Assembly: GCA_963755155.1 (NCBI GenBank) | Contig: CAVWIV010000015.1 | Location: 248,001 to 312,000 of the forward strand | Length of the DNA: 64,000 bases | Source of the DNA: PALSA-612 sp963755155 | Lineage (GTDB): Bacteria > Actinomycetota > Thermoleophilia > Gaiellales > Gaiellaceae | Direction of reading: 5' to 3' | Shown: piece after piece, positions 32,535 to 40,431 of the stretch | Position numbering within the stretch: the stretch's first letter is position 1 | Layout: every line of letters starts with the position of its first letter | Notes under the pieces: model-generated | What the model was told of the DNA's origin: nothing | What the model saw: the letters and a program-made list of their open reading frames with translations, nothing else | The model's database searches: none | Position numbers and translations under genes: made by a program

Positions 32535-35264
32535 ATGCGCGAACGACGGAATCACCTCACTCTCGTCGGCCTGATCGTGGCCGCGCTCATCGGCGTGGCC
32601 TTGATCGCCGTGCCCGGATCGCCGTTCCATCGAAGCGCAACGCTCGGGCTCGACCTCCAGGGCGGCCTCGAGGTCGTGCTCAGGGCCGAGCCGACTCAGG
32701 GTCGCGAGCTCACGGACGAGGACCTCGATCGCTCCGTCGACATCATGCGGAACCGCATCGACAAGCTCGGCGTCGCCGAGCCCGAGCTCCGCAAGCAGGG
32801 CGACGACCAGATCGTCATCCAGCTCGCCGGCATTACCGATCCCGAGCAGGCCGCAGAGCTGATCGGCAAGACCGCCCAGCTCGAGCTCTTCGACCTCGAG
32901 CAGGACCTCACCGGGCCGTCCATCGGCGCACAGGGCGCCGTCGCGACCGATTCGCTCTTCGAGCCTCCTAGGTGGCAACGGGCGGCTCGGCGCCCAAGGG
33001 CGCGTCGGCGTACTACCTCTTCGGGAAGAACGGCCGCGTGCTGGAAGGGCCGGTCGGGACGCGCGGCGAGCTGTTCACGAGAAAGAACCCGAAGGTGCCC
33101 AAGGGCGGCAAGGTGCTCGGCGTCCCGAAGGGCACGGTCGTCGTCACGTGCGCCCCCACGGAAGAGCAGGCGTGTCCTCCCGACATCACGACGGGCGGCT
33201 CGTACTACTACCTCTTCCGCTACCAGCCGGAAGACCCGGAGAACCCGATCCCGGAGATGACCGGCGCGAACATCAAGGCGGACGGCACCCGGCACGACTT
33301 CGACCAGTTCGGCCAGCCGATCGTGACGATGGCGTTCACGGGCGAGGGCGAGGACCGCTTCCAGGACATCACGCGACGGCTCTGGCAGCGCGGCAACTTC
33401 CGCGGCGTGCCGCAGCACTTCGCGATCGTGCTCGACCGCGAGATCAAGTCGTGGCCGCAGATCGACCCGACCGACCGGACGCTCTCGGACGGCATCGGCG
33501 GCGGGTCGGCGCAGATCGAGAACATCGGCGACCTCGGCGAGGCCAAGGACCTCGCGCTCGTGCTCCAGACCGGTGCGCTGCCCGTGTCCTTCGAGCAGAT
33601 CGAGCGCACCGACGTCTCCGCCACGCTCGGCAAGGACTCGCTCGCCGAGGCGAAGACCGCCGCGCTCATCGGCCTGCTCGTCGTGGCGCTCTTCCTCATC
33701 ATCTTCTACCGCCTGCTCGGCGTCGTCGCCGTCCTCGGCCTCGCCATCTACGTCGCGTTCATGTACGCGGCGATCCTCCTCCTCAACGTCACGATGACGC
33801 TGCCCGGCTTCGCGGGCCTGATCCTCACGATCGGGGTCGCGGCCGATGCGAACGTCGTCATCTTCGAACGCATCAAGGAAGAGGTGCGGGCCGGGAAATC
33901 GACCCGTGCCGCGATCGCCACCGGCTACCAGAAGGGCTTCCATACGATCGTCGACGCGAACGTCGTCACGGCGATCACGGCGCTCGTGCTGTTCGCGGTC
34001 GCGACCGCCCAGGTGAAGGGCTTCGCGCTCATGCTCCTGATCGGGACGGTGATGTCCGTGCTCACGGCCGTCGCTCGCGACGCGCGCCATGCTCGGCCTG
34101 CTCGGTGGCTTCCGCTGGTTCGACAACCCGCGCTTCATGGGTGGCGCCGGCCAGGCGATCCCCAGCTGGGCGCGCATCGACGTCTGTAACCGCCGCCCAC
34201 GCCGGATCTGGCTCTCCATCGCGACTGTGGCGATCGTCCTCAGCGTGCTCGCGGTCGCCGTCAAGGGCCTGAACTTCGGCATCGACTTCAAGGGCGGCAC
34301 GCAGGTCACCTTCAGGACACCGGCGCCGACGCCGCTGGCCGAGGTGCGAAGCCAGATGGCGTCGATCGGGCGCGAGGACGCCGTCGTCCAGGGGCGCGGC
34401 GAGTCGGCGGGCGGCGACCGCTACACGAGCTTCCAGGTGCGCACGAAGTCGCTCACGGAGACGCAGCAGAACGACCTCGCGCGCAGCCTCGAGAACAATC
34501 TCGCCGCGACCTCGTCGAGCGTGAAGAACGTCTCGTCGAGCTTCAGCCGCCAGATCGCGAAGGGCGCGATCTACGCCGTCGTCGTCTCCTTCATCCTCAT
34601 CATGCTCTACATCTCGCTGCGCTTTCAGTGGCGCTTCGCGGTGCCGATCCTCCGCACGCTCTTCTCGGACATTCTCATCACGCTCGGCATCTACGCCATG
34701 AGCGGGCGCGAGGTGACGACGGCGACCGTCGCCGCGATCCTGACCGTGCTCGGCTACTCGATCTACGACACGATCATCGTCTTCGACCGAGTCCGCGAGA
34801 ACATCCCGCTCATGCGGCGCGCGTCGTTCGCGACGATCGCCAACGTCTCGCTGTGGGAGACGATGCGGCGCTCGCTGGCGACGACGTTCATCACGCTGCT
34901 GCCGATCGGGAGCCTCCTGCTCTTCGGCGGCGAGACGCTGAAGGACTTCGCGTTCGCGCTGTTCATAGGCATCGGCCTCGGCGCGGTGTCGACGTTCTTC
35001 GTGGCGACGCCGTTCCTCACGGTGCTCATGGAGCGCGCGCCCGAGTTCCGCGGGCGCATCGGCGCCGACGTGATGGAGAAGGGCGTCGGCGGCGGCGTCG
35101 CGGCTGAGGCGGCGGAGGCCGAGCTCGAGCCGGCGCCGGCTCCCGAGCGCGTCGGTGCGCCGGCGATGGCTGCTCCTCCCGGAGACGGCGCGGCGCCGCG
35201 GCAGTCGAAGCGCGAGCAACGGAGACAGCGCCGCCGATCGAGGCCCCATGGTCGAGCCCGATAG
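32535..35264 (+). CDS. SecDF protein export membrane protein (SecD-SecF fusion), frameshifted
   Basis: About 909 residues after repair of two frame breaks, near 32965 and near 34075. The SecD part has LGLDLQGGLEVVL, the P1-type periplasmic region (IVMRNRIDKLG-like, QIVIQLAGI) and the GVAADANVVIFERIKEE membrane motif. The SecF part has FGIDFKGGTQV and SIYDTIIVFDRVRENI. No stop or restart separates the halves: RWFDNPRFMGG and WARIDV run straight into the first SecF helix, as in Bacillus SecDF. The protein uses the proton gradient to pull secreted proteins through SecYEG. A basic C-terminal tail (KREQRRQRRRSRP) ends it. The frame breaks cannot be real in a living cell. Confidence 0.88.
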
Positions 35265-35607
35265 ATCCCCGCGGGACCTCGCCGAGCGGCTCGGGCTGGC
35301 CGCGGTGGGCGCGGTTGCGCTCACTGCCGAGCGCATCGACGAGCTCGCCGGTGAGCTCGCAGAGCGTGGGGGACTGCGGCGTGACGAGGCCCGTCAGCTG
35401 ATCGAGGAGGCTGTCGTTCGCTGGCGAGGTGACGCCACGCGGCTGACCGAGCGTGCGGGCCAGGGCCTGCAGGGCATCTTCGCCCAGCTCGGGCTCGTCG
35501 GGCGAGACGAGTTCGAGGAGCTCGAGCTGCGGCTGGCTCAGGTCGAGCACCGTCTGCGTCTCGTGGAGGGCGCGGCGGAGCCAGGGACGTCTTCCGTGCA
35601 AGACTGA
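35248..35607 (+). CDS. Small helical, phasin-like protein of unknown function
   Basis: 119 residues, acidic and almost all helix, with coiled-coil patterning (AERIDELAGELAERGGLRRDEARQLIEE and FEELELRLAQVEHRLRLVE). It resembles phasin or PHA granule-associated proteins in layout but no clear signature is seen. The ATG at 35248 overlaps the end of secDF by 17 bp, so it is probably translated from the sec operon mRNA. The UbiB-like kinase gene follows after 4 bp. Helical proteins of this kind often neighbour ubiB in actinobacteria, but the role is unknown. Confidence 0.65.
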   Translation: MVEPDRSPRDLAERLGLAAVGAVALTAERIDELAGELAERGGLRRDEARQLIEEAVVRWRGDATRLTERAGQGLQGIFAQLGLVGRDEFEELELRLAQVEHRLRLVEGAAEPGTSSVQD

Positions 35608-35611
35608 GGGC

Positions 35612-37267
35612 GTGGCTTCGGGCACGAAGACACGCAACCTCGGCCGGATGTCCGAGATCGCACAGGTCGCGGTCAAGCACGGCTTCGGGTACTTCTTCTC
35701 ACGCAACAAGCTGACCGACCTGCTCCCCGGGCAGGAGGTCTCGCCCGACGGCGACGCGTCGTCCGAGCGCGGTCGGCGCCTGCGCGAGACGCTCGACGAG
35801 CTCGGGCCGACGTTCGTGAAGTTCGGCCAGCTCCTGTCCACGAGACCGGATGTCGTGCCGCCGGACATCGTCGTCGAGCTGCGGAAGCTCCAGGACGACG
35901 TCAGCCCGTTCCCGTTCTCCCATGTCGAGCAGGTGATCTCGGAGGAGCTGGGCCAGCCGATCGAGCGGCTCTTCGTCGAGTTCGTCGAGCAGCCGATCGC
36001 CGCCGCGTCCATCGGCCAGGTGCACGAGGCCGTTCTCCCCAACGGCCGTCGCGTCGCCGTGAAGGTGCAGCGCCCGACAGCGCCGAGGCAGATCGAGGCC
36101 GACCTCGCGCTGCTCTATCAGGCGGCGAAGATCGCGAAGGACCGCGTTCGCGCGCTCGACTTCATCGACGCGCAGAGCCTCGTGGACGAGTTCGCGCGCA
36201 CCGTGCGCGAGGAGCTCGACTACCGCCAGGAGGCGCGCAACGCCACCGCCTTCCACCGGAACTTCGCCGGTCATCCGCGCGTGCGCATCCCACGGGTCTA
36301 CTGGAGCTACACGGGCGCGCGCGTGCTCACGCTCGAGTTCCTGGACGGGACGAAGATCTCCGAGCTGCGGCCCGGCGAGCTCTCGGACGACGAGGCACGG
36401 CGGCTCGCGTACACGATGGCGGAGACCTGGATGACGATGGTCTTCCGGCACGGGATCTTCCACGGCGACCCACATCCGGCGAACATCCTCATGCTCGGCC
36501 ACCCGGAGCGGATCGGGGTCGTCGACTTCGGGCAGGCAGGGCGGTTGACCGACGAGGACATGTCGAAGCTGACCGCGCTCTTCATCGACGCCGCGGCCGA
36601 GAACGTCGAGGCGCTACCAAGGCGGCTGGCCGATCTGGGCGTCCGCTTCGACAAGACGCGGGAGGCCGAGTTCGTCGGTCACCTGAACGAGTTCTACGCG
36701 CGCTACTACGGCGTCCGGCTGTCCGAGATCGATCAGATCCAGGTCATCCGCGAGGGCTTCCAGCTCATCTACGAGATGAACCTCCACTTGCCCGCGCGCT
36801 ACGTGCTTCTCGACAAGGCGATCGCGACGCTCGGCTCGGTGGGCGCCGAGCTCTATCCCGACTTCAACGTCTTCGAGGTCGCGAAGCCCTACGCCCGCGA
36901 GCTCATGGTGCAGCGCTTCTCACCGGGCAGGATCGCGCGCGATGCGCGGAACGAGGCGCGCGACCTCGCGCGCGTCCTGCGTGTCGCGCCGCAGCAGATT
37001 CACGACATCCTCGAGTCGCTGCGAGGCGGGCAGGTCGAGGTGCGGATGGCGCGCGACGAGCTCGACACGGTCATGCGCAATCTCGACGTGGCGTTCAACC
37101 GGCTCGTGGTCGCGCTCGTGGTCGCGGCGGGCCTGATCGGCTCGAGCTTCCTCGCCGCGGCCGCGACCGGGCCTGGGCTCCAGGTGCTCGCGGGGGTCGG
37201 GTTTGCGCTCTCCGGCCTCCTCGGCGTGTGGCTCATGTGGGGCGTTATCAGACACGGCAGGCTGTAG
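35612..37267 (+). CDS. UbiB/ABC1-family atypical kinase, membrane-anchored
   Basis: 551 residues. Signature KxGQ motif FVKFGQLLSTR near residue 70, alanine-rich nucleotide loop AAASIGQVHEA, VAVKVQRP lysine, catalytic GDPHPANIL and metal VDFGQAG. Two membrane helices close the C-terminus (about 495-545). UbiB proteins have atypical ATPase activity and support isoprenoid quinone synthesis or lipid transport. In this organism that would probably mean menaquinone. GTG start 4 bp after the preceding gene. The next gene has its own promoter, so this one likely ends the yajC-secDF transcription unit. Confidence 0.9.
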   Translation: MASGTKTRNLGRMSEIAQVAVKHGFGYFFSRNKLTDLLPGQEVSPDGDASSERGRRLRETLDELGPTFVKFGQLLSTRPDVVPPDIVVELRKLQDDVSPFPFSHVEQVISEELGQPIERLFVEFVEQPIAAASIGQVHEAVLPNGRRVAVKVQRPTAPRQIEADLALLYQAAKIAKDRVRALDFIDAQSLVDEFARTVREELDYRQEARNATAFHRNFAGHPRVRIPRVYWSYTGARVLTLEFLDGTKISELRPGELSDDEARRLAYTMAETWMTMVFRHGIFHGDPHPANILMLGHPERIGVVDFGQAGRLTDEDMSKLTALFIDAAAENVEALPRRLADLGVRFDKTREAEFVGHLNEFYARYYGVRLSEIDQIQVIREGFQLIYEMNLHLPARYVLLDKAIATLGSVGAELYPDFNVFEVAKPYARELMVQRFSPGRIARDARNEARDLARVLRVAPQQIHDILESLRGGQVEVRMARDELDTVMRNLDVAFNRLVVALVVAAGLIGSSFLAAAATGPGLQVLAGVGFALSGLLGVWLMWGVIRHGRL

Positions 37268-37301
37268 AAAAGTCGTCACAGATTCGCGCGAAAGTGACAT
37301 C

Positions 37302-37331
37302 TCGACAGCGCGTCGGTGACGCCGCTACGGT
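37302..37331 (+). promoter_or_regulatory. Candidate promoter of the orphan response regulator
   Basis: TCGACA (37302-37307) and TACGGT (37326-37331) are 18 bp apart, and TACGGT ends six bases before the ATG at 37338. This again predicts a leaderless mRNA. Confidence 0.45.
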
Positions 37332-37337
37332 CGTCGC

Positions 37338-38048
37338 ATGTCGCAGGCATTGCTTCTGGCGCAGCCCGAGGAGGGCGTTGGCACCTTCCTCGAGCGCCAT
37401 CTGGCAGATGACGGCTTCGACATCGTTCGCGCCGACGACGAGGAGGACACGCTCGAGCTCGCAGAACGCGTTCGTCCGGACCTCGTCCTGCTGGCGACGG
37501 AGCTCGACGTCTGCAGACGTCTCCGCGAGGGCGAGCCGGGCCGCTCGTGGAACCGGCGTGTGCCCGTCATCGTCCTCGGCGATCCGGAGGCCGACGCCGT
37601 CGATCGCGTCCGGGCGTTCGACCGGGGATGCGACGATTACGTCCCGAGCCCGTTCCACTACGACGAGCTGCTCGCGCGGATCCGCGCCGTCCTGCGTCGC
37701 TCCGGCCCGCCCACGTCAGCCGACGACGTGCTCGAGGCGGGCGAGATCGTCATCGACCTGCCCACGCGCTGCGTGACCGTGGCGGGGCGGCTCTTGCCGT
37801 TGCCGGCCAAGGAGTACGCGTTGCTCGTGCGGCTCGCGACCGCGCCGACGCACGTCTTCGGAAAGCAGGAGCTCCTGCGGGACGTGTGGGGGTATCGGTC
37901 CGTCGCACGGACTCGCACGGTCGACTCGCACGCCTGCCGGCTTCGCCGCCGGCTCGCGGAGCGCTCGGAGACGCCGTACATCCTCAACGAATGGGGGGTG
38001 GGCTACCGGCTCATGCTGCCGATCTTCTTGGAGCGGGCTATCGACTAG
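37338..38048 (+). CDS. Orphan OmpR-family regulator with degenerate receiver domain
   Basis: 236 residues. The C-terminal winged helix is intact (LPAKEYALLVRLATAPTHVFG, RTVDSHACRLRRRLAER, NEWGVGYRL). The receiver has lost its chemistry: the phosphoacceptor position reads VLLATELDV instead of VLLDLMLP, the acidic pair at the N-terminus reads AQPEE, and the invariant lysine reads VPSPF instead of TKPF. It cannot be phosphorylated in the normal way and probably acts constitutively or binds a ligand. No kinase gene is nearby. A leaderless promoter precedes it. It resembles the phosphorylation-independent OmpR regulators known from actinobacteria. Confidence 0.87.
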   Translation: MSQALLLAQPEEGVGTFLERHLADDGFDIVRADDEEDTLELAERVRPDLVLLATELDVCRRLREGEPGRSWNRRVPVIVLGDPEADAVDRVRAFDRGCDDYVPSPFHYDELLARIRAVLRRSGPPTSADDVLEAGEIVIDLPTRCVTVAGRLLPLPAKEYALLVRLATAPTHVFGKQELLRDVWGYRSVARTRTVDSHACRLRRRLAERSETPYILNEWGVGYRLMLPIFLERAID

Positions 38049-38088
38049 CCCTTAAGTTCACACGGTGAAGGGGCGATACACGACCCGT

Positions 38089-38566
38089 ATGACGCAGTGT
38101 CCCGTCATCTCCTGGAAGCCTCTCGGCGAGCTCCTCGTCGAACGCGGCCTGCTCACGACCGAACAGCTCGAGGATGCCCTGCGAGAGCAGGAGGCCACCG
38201 GCCAACGCCTCGGAGCCATTCTCGTCGCGCGCAAGGCTGTGCCGAGCGCTGTGTTGACGACGTTGCTCGCGGAGCAGGTGGGCATCGAGCTCGAGACGGA
38301 GGATGGCTTCGGCAGCGGGCTGTTCTCGAAGATCACCGAGCGTCACGGCAGCGCAGCTCCCGAGATGGCCGAGCCTCTTGCCGGCGGCCTCGTCCGACGG
38401 CAACGGCTCGCAATACGCGATCCCCGCGGAGCCGGACGATCCCGCGTACGAGCTGTCCGCCCTCCGTGCCGAGCTCGAGATGCTGCGGGCGCGAAACGCC
38501 CAGGTCGAGGCCGAGTTGGACGCGTTGTCGAAGAAACCCTCCGCGGGCCGACGGTCCGCGGCCTAG
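38089..38566 (+). CDS. MshEN (GspE N-terminal)-like domain protein with coiled coil, frameshifted
   Basis: About 158 residues after repair of one frame change between 38340 and 38400. The first ~75 residues (PLGELLVERGLLTTEQLEDA, TGQRLGAILVARKAVPSAV) are the MshEN domain found at the start of type II secretion and type IV pilus ATPases, where some versions bind c-di-GMP. No ATPase domain follows. Instead there is a linker and a short coiled coil (LSALRAELEMLRARNAQVEA). It may be a small c-di-GMP or scaffold protein. ATG 38089 and GTG 38065 are both possible starts. Confidence 0.65.
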
Positions 38567-39012
38567 GGCGACGCGGCCTCTCCGTACTTCGCGAGCACGC
38601 TCGGCCAGCCGGAGTCGTACCCCTCGCGCGCCTCTGCGCCGCCGCTCTCGTACCGCTCCCATCCGCGGTGCTCGAGCTCGACGATCGTGCCGTCGCCATC
38701 CTGCGTGAAGCGCACCTCCACCTCAGTCGGTGGCGCTGCCGAATTGACCTTCCATTCGAGGACGACACGATGCGGCGGGTCGAAGACGAGGATCGTCGCC
38801 CAGTCGCACTCCTTCCCGTCGGACGTTCGCTCGAACACGCGCCCGCCGCTCGACTGCTCGAAGACCACGGTCTCAGGCTGCTCGGTGATGGAGTGAGTCT
38901 CCGTGGGCCACCAGGTCGCGATGTCCTCCGTGAACGTCCTGAATGCGGTCTCGACGTCGCTCGCGACCGCGATCTGCTTGCGGACGGGCTCGATGGCCGT
39001 CTGATTCGTCAT
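38563..39012 (-). CDS. SRPBCC (AHSA1-like) protein
   Basis: 149 residues of the START/SRPBCC helix-grip fold, with the AHSA1 signatures FRTFTEDIATWWPTETHSI, WATILVFDPPHRVVLEWKV and VEVRFTQDGDGTIVELEHRGW. Such proteins bind hydrophobic ligands in a deep cavity. Members encoded with an ArsR regulator are common and are often stress-inducible, but their ligands are mostly unknown. The ATG overlaps the stop of the ArsR gene by 4 bp, so it is translated from the same mRNA. Its stop overlaps that of the convergent MshEN gene. Confidence 0.88.
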   Translation of the reverse strand: MTNQTAIEPVRKQIAVASDVETAFRTFTEDIATWWPTETHSITEQPETVVFEQSSGGRVFERTSDGKECDWATILVFDPPHRVVLEWKVNSAAPPTEVEVRFTQDGDGTIVELEHRGWERYESGGAEAREGYDSGWPSVLAKYGEAASP

Positions 39013-39335
39013 GGGTTCCTCCCATCGTTACGGGCGGCGGCCTCCGCGAACTGGGCAAGGGCCACCGACCAGAAGTTGTCGAGGTACGTGCGGAGCGCGT
39101 CCAGGCCTCTCGGCTCGAGGCGGTAGAGGCGGAATGTGCCCTGCCGCTGCTCGCTTACGAGCCCTGCCCGCTTGAGGACGCCGAGGTGCTGTGACACGGC
39201 CGGACGCGTGACCGGCAGACCGCTGGCGACGTCCTTGACGGGCATGGGGCCACCGCGAAGCCGTTCGAGGATCGCGCGCCGGGTCGGGTCGGCGAGCGCC
39301 TCGATGGCCAGAGATGAGCTAGCGTTAGCCTCCAC
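39009..39335 (-). CDS. ArsR-family transcriptional repressor
   Basis: 108 residues forming a complete winged helix (ALADPTRRAILERLRGGPMPV, SGLPVTRPAVSQHLGVLKRAGLV, RQGTFRLYRLEPRGLDALRTYLDNFW). This is the AHSA1-linked ArsR subgroup without metal-binding cysteines. The GTG at 39335 lies inside a 14 bp perfect palindrome and seven bases from a TACACT -10, so the mRNA is predicted to be leaderless and autoregulated. The downstream SRPBCC gene overlaps by 4 bp. Confidence 0.9.
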   Translation of the reverse strand: MEANASSSLAIEALADPTRRAILERLRGGPMPVKDVASGLPVTRPAVSQHLGVLKRAGLVSEQRQGTFRLYRLEPRGLDALRTYLDNFWSVALAQFAEAAARNDGRNP

Positions 39336-39346
39336 TTACGTAAGTG
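39333..39346. promoter_or_regulatory. Perfect palindrome, probable ArsR operator
   Basis: CACTTACGTAAGTG is its own reverse complement. It spans the end of the -10, the predicted transcript start and the GTG start codon of the ArsR gene. A partial half-site (CTTACG) recurs at 39351-39356, within the -35/-10 spacer. Repressor binding here would block polymerase. Confidence 0.7.
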
Positions 39347-39371
39347 TACGCTTACGCAGCAGGCACGTCAA
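39343..39371 (-). promoter_or_regulatory. Sigma-70 type promoter of the arsR-SRPBCC operon
   Basis: On the minus strand TTGACG (39371-39366) and TACACT (39348-39343) are separated by exactly 17 bp. The expected start point falls on or next to the GTG at 39335. Confidence 0.7.
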
Positions 39372-39373
39372 GC

Positions 39374-39931
39374 TCAGACGAGCGCGGCGCCTTCCAGCTG
39401 AAGCAGCGTCTGCTTGCGCTCGAGGCCACCCGCATAGCCGACGAGGCTGCCCGAAGCGCCGATCACGCGGTGACACGGGACGATGATCGGCACGGGGTTC
39501 CGGTTGAGCGCGCCGCCGACGGCGCGCGCGGCCCGCGGCTTGCCGATGCGGCCCGCGAGCGCGCCGTACGTCGTCACCTCGCCGTACGGGACCCGCACGA
39601 GCTCGACCAGCACGTGCCGCTGGAACTCGGGCACCGCCGCGAGGTCGACGTCGACGTCGAAGGTCGTCCGGTCTCCGGAGAAGTACTCGTCGAGCTCGCG
39701 CCGGACCGGAGTGAGCCGCCGCGGGACACGCAGCAGCCGCGTGCCGACCTGCCGCTGGAGGCGGTCGAGCGTCTCCTCGGGGCCGAACTCGATCCAGCAC
39801 ACGCCACGGTCGGTGGCGGCCACGAGCAGCTCGCCGATGGGCGAGTCGGTCACGTCGTAGGCGGCGTCGAGCAGTCCGGCTGCCGACGCGGCGTCGCGGA
39901 AGCGTTCATCGAGCTTGGCGGGAACGGTCAT
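39374..39931 (-). CDS. ogt: Methylated-DNA--protein-cysteine methyltransferase
   Basis: 185 residues. The alkyl-accepting cysteine is in PIIVPCHRVIG near residue 149, with the helix-turn-helix motif PYGEVTTYGALAGRIGKPRAARAVGGALNRNP ahead of it in family order (RNPVPIIVPCHR). It moves O6-alkyl groups from guanine to its own cysteine in a single-use reaction. An N-terminal extension of about 25 residues precedes the Ogt core. The ATG overlaps the stop of the ECF sigma factor gene by 4 bp, so repair protein and sigma factor are coupled. Confidence 0.93.
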   Translation of the reverse strand: MTVPAKLDERFRDAASAAGLLDAAYDVTDSPIGELLVAATDRGVCWIEFGPEETLDRLQRQVGTRLLRVPRRLTPVRRELDEYFSGDRTTFDVDVDLAAVPEFQRHVLVELVRVPYGEVTTYGALAGRIGKPRAARAVGGALNRNPVPIIVPCHRVIGASGSLVGYAGGLERKQTLLQLEGAALV

Positions 39932-40389
39932 GTCAGCTCCTTTCGCAGACGGCGAATGCCGGACGAAGCCGCCTGCCTCGCGGCGGTCGCATTCGAGCCC
40001 AACACAGCGCCGATCTGGTCGTAGTCGAGGTCGTAGCCGTAGCGGAGGACGACCGCGGCGCGCTCGGTCGGCGGCAGCTCGCCGGCGAGGTGCTCGAGCT
40101 CGGCGTGCGGCGGCCGGCCGTCCCAGGTCTCTCCCTCGCGCAGCTCCTCCGTCGAGCGGCTGCGCCGGTGGGCGTCGATGACGACTCGCTCCGCGATCGT
40201 CGTCACCCAGGCGCCGAGTTGCTCGGCGTGTCGCAGCCCGGCATAGGCCCGGAGCGCACGCAGGAACGTCTCCTGGAACGCATCCTCGGCCTGCTGGCGT
40301 CCCACGCGCCGGACGAGCAGGCCGTATACGCGATCGCGGTTTGCCGCATAGAACTCCTCGAACGGCGGAGTGCTCACGAGGGCCATCAT
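39928..40389 (-). CDS. ECF-family RNA polymerase sigma factor
   Basis: About 153 residues. Region 2 (FEEFYAANRDRVYGLLVRRV, AEDAFQETFLRALRAYAGLRH) and region 4 (LPPTERAAVVLRYGYDLDYDQIGAVLGSNATAARQAASSGIRRLRKEL) are both present, without other domains. ATG at 40389 or 40386 is preferred. The open frame continues upstream but crosses the divergent promoter. A TAGAGC hexamer is two bases before the first ATG. No anti-sigma gene is adjacent. The ogt gene overlaps its end by 4 bp, which suggests control of alkylation repair, though this is inference. Confidence 0.87.
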   Translation of the reverse strand: MMALVSTPPFEEFYAANRDRVYGLLVRRVGRQQAEDAFQETFLRALRAYAGLRHAEQLGAWVTTIAERVVIDAHRRSRSTEELREGETWDGRPPHAELEHLAGELPPTERAAVVLRYGYDLDYDQIGAVLGSNATAARQAASSGIRRLRKELT

Positions 40390-40413
40390 GTGCTCTAACG
40401 CGGCGGCACGCCC

Positions 40414-40425
40414 AGATGTGAGACT
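40414..40425 (+). promoter_or_regulatory. Candidate extended -10 promoter (AGATGTGAGACT)
   Basis: The 12-mer AGATGTGAGACT ends six bases before the ATG at 40432. The identical 12-mer ends six bases before the cyclase fusion GTG at 22615. TGT-GAGACT would be an extended -10. No -35 is evident. Confidence 0.45.
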
Positions 40426-40431
40426 CGTCCG

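Noticed and set aside
32972..34189. Treating the second SecD frame as a separate gene with a GTG start
   Set aside because: The protein continues SecD from 32535 and has no N-terminal signal of its own. The GTG is just the first codon after the frame break.
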